The notes beneath the pieces were generated by a model. That model made no database searches. It had not been told where the DNA came from and saw nothing but the letters and a program-made list of their open reading frames with translations. Source: Archangium violaceum (GTDB taxonomy: Bacteria; Myxococcota; Myxococcia; Myxococcales; Myxococcaceae). Taken from it: a stretch of 64,000 nucleotides of DNA. This document shows positions 1 to 6,914 of this stretch, piece by piece. The stretch spans positions 1,860,001-1,924,000 of the forward strand of contig NZ_CP069338.1 of assembly GCF_016859125.1 (NCBI RefSeq). The letters are read 5' to 3'. Made by a program: the position numbers and the translations under genes. Within the stretch, counting starts at the first letter, position 1; each line of letters opens with the position of its first letter.

Positions 1-572
1 TCGGCAACATCAAGGGCGCGCTCTCCATCGGACTGGCGCTCGGCCTTCCGGAGGCCACGCCCTCGCGCGAGCTGCTGGTGGCCATCGCCTTCGGCGTCAC
101 CTTCCTGTCCCTGGTCATCCAGGGGTTGATGCTCACGGGCATCCTCCAGCGGCTCGGCCTCTTCCAGGAGGACCCCGTGGCCTACGCGGTGGCCGAGCAG
201 CAGGCCCGCCTCATCGCCAGCCGCGCCGCGCGCCAGGAGTTGGAGCAGCTGCACGACCAGGGACTCATCCCCCGCGCGGCGTACGAGCACCTGCGCAGCG
301 ACTACCAGGTGGGCATCGCCAACGCCGAGCGCGAGCTGCGGCGGCTGAGCGAGCAACACCTGGCGCAGGGGGCGAAGATCGTGCTGGCCACGCGCCGCCG
401 CCTCATCGACGCGGAGCGCACGGCCCTGTTGGAGGCCCGGCGCTCCGGCCTCATCCCCGAGGCCACCGCCGAGGCGCAGCTGGCCCGGTTGGACGAGCGC
501 ACGCTGGAGCTGGAGCACGTGCTGTCGGGGGCCCCGGAGGGCGAGGCGGGCAGCGAGAGGAAGGCGTCATGA
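1..572 (+). CDS. CPA1-family Na+/H+ antiporter, C-terminal part (5' end outside window)
   Basis: Partial gene; the reading frame starts at base 3. The first residues read GNIKGALSIGLALGLP, which matches the glycine/alanine-rich helix near the end of the NhaP-type antiporter membrane domain (G-x-K/R-G-A-L-S motif). One more hydrophobic segment follows (about 82-150). The last ~130 residues form a charged cytosolic tail with two similar helical stretches ending in GLIP (near bases 268-274 and 451-457), so the tail looks internally duplicated. CPA1 antiporters exchange Na+ or K+ for H+ across the inner membrane. The stop overlaps the start of the next gene (ATGA at 569-572). That next gene encodes an RCK and cyclic-nucleotide-binding protein, so the two probably form an antiporter and its regulatory partner. 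Family assignment rests only on the C-terminal part. Confidence 0.8.
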   Translation, partial: GNIKGALSIGLALGLPEATPSRELLVAIAFGVTFLSLVIQGLMLTGILQRLGLFQEDPVAYAVAEQQARLIASRAARQELEQLHDQGLIPRAAYEHLRSDYQVGIANAERELRRLSEQHLAQGAKIVLATRRRLIDAERTALLEARRSGLIPEATAEAQLARLDERTLELEHVLSGAPEGEAGSERKAS

Positions 573-1702
573 AGATCATCATCGCGGGCGGAGGACGGGT
601 GGGCGGAGCGCTGGCGGCGAGGCTGGTGGCGGAGCACCACCACGTGACGGTGGTGGAGCGGGACCAGAACACCTGCAACCGGCTCTTCGAGGACATCGGC
701 GTGGTGACGGTGTGCGGGGACGCCAATGATCCGCAGGTGCTGGAGTCGGCGGGCATCTCCGGCGCGGACATCGCGGCCGGGGTGCTGGCGCGAGACGCGG
801 AGAACCTGGCCTTCTCCACGCTGGTGCGCTCCATGAGCCGCGCGCGCGTCATGGTGCGCATGCTGGACAGCCGCTACCGCCAGGCCTACCGGCTCGCCGG
901 GGTGAACGAGCTGGTGGAGGAGGCCGAGGTGGTGGTGGCGAAGATGACCACGGCCATCGACTTCCCGCAGGTGGCGGGCTCGCTGCCGCTGGCGGCCGGG
1001 CACGCCATCCTCTTCGAGCTGGAGGTGAGCGCGAAGGCGCTGGTGGCGGGCCGCACGGTGGCGCAGGTGCGCGGCATGCCGAACTTCCCGCGCGAGTGCG
1101 TCTTCATCGGCGTGGTGGACCTGGAGGGCCGCATCACGCTGCCGGACGGGAACACGACGCTGCGCGCGGGGCACACCGTCATCCTCGTGGCGCGCCGCGC
1201 CGAGCTGGCCCGGGCCGTGGAGTGCCTCACCCTCGAGCCCCAGCGTCAGGAGGACACGCCGCTCGCCGAGATGCTGCGCAAGGTGGACTTCCTCGCGCCG
1301 CTGAGCTCCGAGGAGCTCACCACGGTGGCACGCGGCGCCGAGTACCTGCGCAAGGAGGCCGGAGAGGCCATCTTCAAGAAGGGCGACGCGGGGGAGACGT
1401 TCTACGTCGTCGTCTCCGGGCAGGTGAACCTGCTGGCCGAGGGTGGGCGTCTGGTGGAGGTGGTGAAGCCCGGAGGATTCTTCGGAGAGATCGCCCTGCT
1501 CACCGGCGAGCCCCGAGCCACCAGCGCCGTGGCCGGCACGGTGTGCGAGCTGGCCAGCGTGGGCCGTGATGACTTCCGCAGCGTGGTGATGGCCAACCCC
1601 GCCATCGCGTTGGAGATGAGCCGCATCCTCGGGCAGCGGCTGGCGAGGATGGCTCAGCAGGACAAGGGGCCCCAGAAACGAAAGGGCCTCTTCGGACGCT
1701 GA
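569..1702 (+). CDS. RCK (TrkA-N/TrkA-C) protein with C-terminal cyclic-nucleotide-binding domain
   Basis: 377 residues. Residues 1-~120 form a TrkA-N Rossmann domain beginning IIIAGGGRVGGALA, with an acidic residue after beta-2 (VVERD) as usual for NAD binding. Residues ~140-220 are a TrkA-C-type domain, and ~232-365 are a Crp-like cNMP-binding domain with the phosphate-cassette pattern FFGEIALLTGEPRATSA. RCK domains gate K+ channels and CPA antiporters in response to nucleotides. Fusion to a cNMP domain suggests a second ligand. There is no DNA-binding helix-turn-helix, so this is a cytosolic gating subunit and not a transcription factor. The ATG overlaps the stop of the antiporter gene, which implies coupled translation and a shared complex. 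The actual ligands cannot be read from the sequence. Confidence 0.85.
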   Translation: MKIIIAGGGRVGGALAARLVAEHHHVTVVERDQNTCNRLFEDIGVVTVCGDANDPQVLESAGISGADIAAGVLARDAENLAFSTLVRSMSRARVMVRMLDSRYRQAYRLAGVNELVEEAEVVVAKMTTAIDFPQVAGSLPLAAGHAILFELEVSAKALVAGRTVAQVRGMPNFPRECVFIGVVDLEGRITLPDGNTTLRAGHTVILVARRAELARAVECLTLEPQRQEDTPLAEMLRKVDFLAPLSSEELTTVARGAEYLRKEAGEAIFKKGDAGETFYVVVSGQVNLLAEGGRLVEVVKPGGFFGEIALLTGEPRATSAVAGTVCELASVGRDDFRSVVMANPAIALEMSRILGQRLARMAQQDKGPQKRKGLFGR

Positions 1703-1838
1703 CACCCCGTCACAAGAATTTCACTCCAATCCCTACCCACGCGCGCCAGGTCGATGTATAGGCATGCGCGAAACAGCCGTCCGGCTGCGGCGATATCGCC
1801 GCGACGAGCGGGGCGAACGGCTGGGGGGGGAGACCATC

Positions 1839-4800
1839 ATGAATGTGTTCCCGGGGAGTTGGATCCGGTCGAGGCGCGGCGCGGTACGTCTCACTCCACT
1901 CCTTGTCTGTGGGCTCCTCCTCGTCAGTGGGCTGCTGACGGGTGCCTCGTCGGTCAGCGCTCCGTCGATAGCCTCCGGCGTGAACTATCTCGCCAGCAGC
2001 CAGCGAGCGGACGGGAGCTGGCAGAGCGGTGAGGTGCGGCGGCTCCATGCCACCACCGAGGCGCTGCGGGCGCTCCAGTCCGTGGGACAGGCCTCGGCGG
2101 CCCGCGTCGCGGCAGCGAACCTGTTGCTGCTCGAGCCGGTCGAGGACACCGACGATCGCGCCCGCCGGCTCGTCGCGCTCGTCGGAGAAGGACACGACGT
2201 CGCGTCCCTGGTGACCCGGGTGCGAGCCGATGCACATCCAAACGGCGGCTGGGGATTGACCCGAAGGTACGCGGCCGATCCCCTCGACACCGCCCTCGCG
2301 CTCGGCGCACTGGCGTCGCAACCGACGGTTGGAGATGACGTCCTGCTGCCGCAGCTGGCCGAGCTCCTGTCCGCGCAGAAGCCCGATGGGAGCTGGCCCT
2401 GCATCGCGTCCGGAGCGGACGGCGAGCTGCTCTGTACCAGTCAGGCCCTGCTGGCGCTCGCGGCCTACCGCAGCCGCTTCTACCTCTCTCCTCAGCTGGA
2501 TGCCGCGGCGGCCCATCTCCGTGGCCAGCTCAACCCTGACGGCAGCTTCGGCCCGGCTGGCCGCGAACAGGTGATGCGCACCTCGCTCGCCGCGCTCGCG
2601 CTGGCCACTCGACCCGCTCTGAACGGGACGGAGAGCTCGAGCATCACCTCCTTCCTCATCAGCCAGCAGCAGCCCGACGGAAGCTGGGGGGAGGACCCTT
2701 ACACGACCGCCCTGGCGCTCCAGGCGCTCCAGGCCCTTTCCAACGTGCCCTTCTGTGGCGACGGTGTCGCCAACACGTCGGCGGAAGCCTGCGACGGCCC
2801 CGACGTGCGAGGAGCCACCTGTGGAGGCCTCGGGCTCGGCACGGGCACGGTGACCTGCTCGCCAGCCTGTACCCTGGATACGAGCGGTTGCTCGGGTCCC
2901 CCTCGGTGCGGAGACGGAATCATCAACCTTCCCACCGAGGCGTGTGACGGAGCGGAGCTCGGCGGAGGAACCTGCGAGGCCCTGGGCCTGGGTCCTGGAA
3001 CGCTGACCTGCGACAGCACCTGCAAGTTCGATACGACCCTGTGCACGGCGCCCCCGCGGTGCGGCGACGGTGTCATCAATCAGCCCGGCGAGGTGTGCGA
3101 CGGGGCGGACCTCGGAGGGTTGACGTGCACCGATGCTGGCTACACGGGAGGCACCCTGAGCTGCAACCCGGACTGCACGCTGAACGCCTCCGCCTGCACC
3201 GGCGCGCCCTTCTGTGGCGATGGAACCATCAACCGTCCGGACGAGGAGTGCGACCGGCTGGACCTGGGCGGCCGCACCTGCGACAGCCTGGGCCTGGGCG
3301 GTGGCACCCTGACCTGCACGAGCACCTGCGAGTTGCAGACGGCCGGCTGCGCTTCATCTGGCGCCGCCCAGCCGAAGTCGATCACCCTGGGGCCGGACTC
3401 GCCGGTCTGCTCCGGCCAATCACAGACGGTGCCCGTGGCGATCAACTTCCCCGCGGGTTCGGTCATCGACAAGGTGGACGTCTTCCTCCTGTTCGATGAC
3501 ACCGGCAGCTTCGCTGGCACCGCGCCCACCGTGACGCAGATCTTCAGCCAGCTCGTCGGCCAGCTCCAGACGGAGCTGCCCCAGGTCTCCTTCGGCTACG
3601 GCGTCGGCCGCTTCGAGGACTTCGGTGGTCCGGGAACGAGCTTCAGCAACGAGAGCAGCGCGGGCCGGCCCTTCACGTTGAACCAGCCCATCATCACGCC
3701 CGACGTGCCGCAGTTCCTCAATCTCATCAACTCGGCCCTGGCCAGGTCGGCTCCGGGCGGAGGGGGTGACGGGCCGGAGACCAGCATCGAGGCCCTCGCG
3801 CAGATAGCGACCGGCTCCGGATTCGACGGCAACGGCAACGGCTCGACGTTGGACAGCGGAGCGGCCGGCGCGGCGAGCCCCCAGTCCTCGCCGGGCACCA
3901 GCGGCGACGTACCGGCGTTCTCCTCCAACGTGGCACCGGCCTCGGGAACGCTCGGCGGAGTCGGCTTCCGCCCGGGAGCGCTCCACCTGGTCATCCAAGC
4001 GGGAGATATCTGCTCGGTGGCGCCCTTCACGGCCGGGGAGCCGATCCCCAGCACCCTCACGGGGGCGGGTGGCGCCACGGTCCCCATGAGCGCCCTGCTC
4101 TGCTCGAGCACCCCTGGCTCGTCGCGCTACGGCTTCGTGAGCAACTCGCTCTCGTCGACCGGAAACACCGTCACGTCGGCCGTGGCCCCCCGGGGCGCCG
4201 CCACGGTGACCGGGACCGTCGCGGCCCTCAACGCGCTGGGTGTCTCGGTCATCGGCCTCGCGCCCGGCGGTACGGCCATCCGCAATCCCATCGGGCCGAG
4301 CAACTCGCCGAGCACCTTCATGTCGGCGATGGCCCTGCTGACGGGCGCCACCGACGCCACGGGCAACCCGCTGGTATTCAACATCTCGGGCGGCCCCGGG
4401 CCGATCCTCAAGGCCATCGCGCAGGCGGTGACCACGGCCGCCACGCGTCCACGGGACGTCTCGCTGGCCTTCTCGGGCGTCCCCGCCGGCCTGTCCGTGG
4501 GCTTCACGCCCTCGGTGGTGTCCGGCGTCGGCCCGGGAGGAACGGCCACGTTCGACATCGCCTTCACCGGTGACGGCCGCGTCATCAACGGCACGTTCAA
4601 CGTGGAGTTCGTGGACCTGTTGAGCAACACGCGGCTGGCCACCGTCCCGGTGACCGTGGGCTGCCTGCCCATCCCTCCCGTTCCGGTGGACAACGACGGG
4701 GATGGATACCCCGGGGACGTGGACTGCGATGACGACGACCCGCGGGTCAACCCCGGTGCCCCGGAAATTCCGGGCAACGGAATCAATGACGACTGCAACG

Positions 4801-5894
4801 CGGCCACTCCCGACGAGGTCCCCCTCGCCTCCGCCGTCTGCCAGCTGACCTCCAACAAGCTCGGCTACAGCGCCACCGACATCGTCCACCTGGCGAGCCG
4901 GATGACCAACGTCACGACGGACCTCTCCCTGACGGGGCTCTCCGCGGCCCTCGAGGTGAGGCCCTCGGGTGGTGGCTCCACCGTCTTCACCCAGTACCAG
5001 TCACTCACGCCGCTGCCGCCGGGCGGCCGGAGGGAAGGGTCCGCGACCTTCTCCGCGCTCGGCAACCCGCCGGGCGAGTACACCGCGAAGCTCACGGTGC
5101 AGGCGGGCAGCACGGTCGTGGCCCTGTGCTCGGCGACCTTCGAGCTCGAGAGCTCGGCGGCCACCGGCGCGGGCCTGTCGGGCAGCCTGGTCCTCTCCCC
5201 GGCGCTCGTGAACGCGGGCAGTCCGAGCAACGCCACCTACACCGTGACCCACCAGGGGAACGCCACGCTGGAGAACCTCGGGCTGAAGGTCCTGCTCGTG
5301 GATCCCGACAACGGACAGGTCATCGGGCAACTCGAGGATGTGACGACCCTGACTCCCGGAGCGAGCCACAGCGCCACGCAGCCGTTCGCCACGACGGGCC
5401 TGGCACAGAAGACATATCTCGCCGTGCTCATCGCCGTGCTCCCGGGCACCCACCTCGAGCAGACGCTGGCCTCGGCCCGGCTCACCGTGGTCAACGAGTC
5501 ACCCGACTGCTCGCGAGCGGTGGCGACGCCCGCCACCGTGCTCTGGGAGCCCAACCACAAGTTCGCCACCATCTCCATCGCGGGCGTGACGGATCCGGAT
5601 GGAGATCCGGTGACCACGACGGTCGTCTCCATCTTCCAGGACGAGCCCACCCGGGACACCGGAGCCGGCGCCACCTGCCCGGACGCCCGAGGCACCGGCA
5701 CGTCCACCGCGCAGGTGCTGGCCGAGCGCTCTGGCGCGAGAGACGGTCGCGTCTACCACATCCAATTCGCTGCCGATGACGGCCGCGGCGGAACCTGTCG
5801 TTCCACGGTCAAGGTCTGCGTGCCCCACGATCGCAGGCCTGGTGGCACCTGCGTCGATCAGGGAGCGCTGTTCGACTCCACCCAGTGCAACTGA
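1839..5894 (+). CDS. Large secreted mosaic protein: cyclase-like repeats, Cys-rich repeats, VWA-like domain, MopE-like metal-binding motif
   Basis: 1351 residues from the ATG at 1839, which has a strong purine-rich RBS (GGGGGGGGAGA). An in-frame ATG lies at 1764 but has no signal-peptide logic. Residues 1-43 form a signal peptide (RSRR then a hydrophobic core ending SVSA). Residues ~45-310 carry five DGSW/NGGW/DGSF-type repeats of the terpenoid-cyclase/prenyltransferase alpha-toroid fold. Residues ~307-505 hold four copies of a ~50-residue myxobacterial Cys-rich repeat starting CGDG and continuing C-D-G/R-x-x-L-G-G-x-T-C. From ~545 a VWA-like domain opens with VFLLFDDTGSF (DxTGS in place of DxSxS). 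Near 951-987 is the Asp-rich MopE/putative metal-binding motif (DNDGDGYPGDVDC). The remaining ~350 residues look like beta-sandwich modules. It is probably surface-exposed or released and adhesive. It heads a run of four same-strand genes. Confidence 0.85.
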   Translation: MNVFPGSWIRSRRGAVRLTPLLVCGLLLVSGLLTGASSVSAPSIASGVNYLASSQRADGSWQSGEVRRLHATTEALRALQSVGQASAARVAAANLLLLEPVEDTDDRARRLVALVGEGHDVASLVTRVRADAHPNGGWGLTRRYAADPLDTALALGALASQPTVGDDVLLPQLAELLSAQKPDGSWPCIASGADGELLCTSQALLALAAYRSRFYLSPQLDAAAAHLRGQLNPDGSFGPAGREQVMRTSLAALALATRPALNGTESSSITSFLISQQQPDGSWGEDPYTTALALQALQALSNVPFCGDGVANTSAEACDGPDVRGATCGGLGLGTGTVTCSPACTLDTSGCSGPPRCGDGIINLPTEACDGAELGGGTCEALGLGPGTLTCDSTCKFDTTLCTAPPRCGDGVINQPGEVCDGADLGGLTCTDAGYTGGTLSCNPDCTLNASACTGAPFCGDGTINRPDEECDRLDLGGRTCDSLGLGGGTLTCTSTCELQTAGCASSGAAQPKSITLGPDSPVCSGQSQTVPVAINFPAGSVIDKVDVFLLFDDTGSFAGTAPTVTQIFSQLVGQLQTELPQVSFGYGVGRFEDFGGPGTSFSNESSAGRPFTLNQPIITPDVPQFLNLINSALARSAPGGGGDGPETSIEALAQIATGSGFDGNGNGSTLDSGAAGAASPQSSPGTSGDVPAFSSNVAPASGTLGGVGFRPGALHLVIQAGDICSVAPFTAGEPIPSTLTGAGGATVPMSALLCSSTPGSSRYGFVSNSLSSTGNTVTSAVAPRGAATVTGTVAALNALGVSVIGLAPGGTAIRNPIGPSNSPSTFMSAMALLTGATDATGNPLVFNISGGPGPILKAIAQAVTTAATRPRDVSLAFSGVPAGLSVGFTPSVVSGVGPGGTATFDIAFTGDGRVINGTFNVEFVDLLSNTRLATVPVTVGCLPIPPVPVDNDGDGYPGDVDCDDDDPRVNPGAPEIPGNGINDDCNAATPDEVPLASAVCQLTSNKLGYSATDIVHLASRMTNVTTDLSLTGLSAALEVRPSGGGSTVFTQYQSLTPLPPGGRREGSATFSALGNPPGEYTAKLTVQAGSTVVALCSATFELESSAATGAGLSGSLVLSPALVNAGSPSNATYTVTHQGNATLENLGLKVLLVDPDNGQVIGQLEDVTTLTPGASHSATQPFATTGLAQKTYLAVLIAVLPGTHLEQTLASARLTVVNESPDCSRAVATPATVLWEPNHKFATISIAGVTDPDGDPVTTTVVSIFQDEPTRDTGAGATCPDARGTGTSTAQVLAERSGARDGRVYHIQFAADDGRGGTCRSTVKVCVPHDRRPGGTCVDQGALFDSTQCN

Positions 5895-5923
5895 TGCGCG
5901 CGAGGAAAGGAAGGGAACACCCC

Positions 5924-6352
5924 ATGGGCAAGAGGACGGCCATGTCGATCCACAGGAGTTCCAGACTCTCTCCCGCGCTCTTCGCGGTGCTCGCCAGCAT
6001 TCTTGGCGCGACCGAAGCCCGGGCGGACAGGGCTTGCGAGGCGGACCCGCTGGTGACCGGAAGGACCTGCGACGTCGCCCAGTGCATCACGCTCCAGGCC
6101 AGCGTCAACGCGGCGTGCAAGAGCCCGCCGCCGAACTCGTGTGCCCGACTCACGGGATGCAGTGCCCTGAAGCAGGAGCGCGCCAAATGGCTCCAGTGCT
6201 ACATCGCGAGGACCACCATCAACACCGTCTGCTGGGGCGGGGGTGACGCCGGACATCAACAGGCGGCCGCCCAGGCCATCCAGAACGTCGGTACGTGCGA
6301 CTCGAGAATCTCCCTCCCAGAGCCGACGGGTTGCGGCAAGGGCTGTAACTGA
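5924..6352 (+). CDS. Small exported Cys-rich protein, Ntox16-like predicted toxin
   Basis: 142 residues from the ATG at 5924, preceded by AGGAAGGGA. The upstream ATG at 5894 overlaps the previous stop but adds a non-hydrophobic leader. Residues ~1-34 form a signal peptide ending ATEARA. The mature part has twelve Cys and the pattern CYIARTT...CWGGGDAGHQQAA...C. As I recall it, this Cys/GGDxGH/Ala-rich helix pattern is typical of the predicted RNase domain Ntox16 of polymorphic toxin systems. The next gene, three bases downstream, resembles a family often found as the immunity partner. Here the domain stands alone with its own Sec signal and is not the tail of a large carrier. The family call is from pattern memory; a structural Cys-rich secreted protein is the alternative. 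Confidence 0.55.
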   Translation: MGKRTAMSIHRSSRLSPALFAVLASILGATEARADRACEADPLVTGRTCDVAQCITLQASVNAACKSPPPNSCARLTGCSALKQERAKWLQCYIARTTINTVCWGGGDAGHQQAAAQAIQNVGTCDSRISLPEPTGCGKGCN

Positions 6353-6355
6353 ATC

Positions 6356-6889
6356 ATGGCCCACGACCCCGATGCGCTCCGCGAGGAGATCCACGAGGCC
6401 TTCGCCTGGCGGAAGTACCCCGGGCACGACCGCCTCGCCCTCCATCAACCGGGCTGTCCCGGTTACGAGGGCGAAACCGTCGCCCGTTTCCTGCGCGGCA
6501 AGGACTGGCGGGAGCTCACCCTGCAATCGATCGTGGATGACCCGGAGCTCGACCGGAACGCCTTCATGTCCTTCATGAGCGCGGAGGGATTCGTCTACTT
6601 CCTGCCGGCATTCCTGGACATCTCGTTGGACGTCGAGAGCCCCTTCGTTCTCGGAGAGGCCCTGGCCTTCAAGCTCACGCCGCCGGGCGAGGGAGGCTCG
6701 GAGGCATGGCAGGAGCACTTCTCACGAATCGTGTCATCACTCACGCCGGGCGAGAAGCGGGCCGTCATCCATGTCCTGGAGTACCTGGTCAACGAATACG
6801 AGAAGCGCGGTTACGGCACGCATCCGGCCCGAGAGGCCCTGGATGGTTACTGGGCGTGCTTGACGGATGAAGAGTTGAAGCAGGCCTGA
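6356..6889 (+). CDS. Probable immunity protein (DUF6714-like)
   Basis: 177 residues, soluble, acidic, with no signal peptide, so cytosolic. The N-terminal half has EEIHEAFAW, a His/Cys segment, then LRGKDWRELTLQSI and a central FVYFLPAFLDISL stretch. This AF / GKDW / (Y)FLPAF(L) order is what I remember of the DUF6714 family, many members of which lie beside predicted toxins. It starts only three bases after the stop of the exported Ntox16-like protein, so both are on one transcript, the usual arrangement for toxin and immunity genes. No catalytic motif is visible. Confidence is good that it is a real gene and moderate for the immunity role, which rests on context. Confidence 0.6.
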   Translation: MAHDPDALREEIHEAFAWRKYPGHDRLALHQPGCPGYEGETVARFLRGKDWRELTLQSIVDDPELDRNAFMSFMSAEGFVYFLPAFLDISLDVESPFVLGEALAFKLTPPGEGGSEAWQEHFSRIVSSLTPGEKRAVIHVLEYLVNEYEKRGYGTHPAREALDGYWACLTDEELKQA

Positions 6890-6914
6890 CGGCGGAGCGA
6901 GGAGGCCAGAACTC

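Noticed and set aside
3420-4889. 489-codon minus-strand frame inside the mosaic surface protein
   Set aside because: Composition is typical of antisense frames; the plus strand has a signal peptide, repeats and domains.
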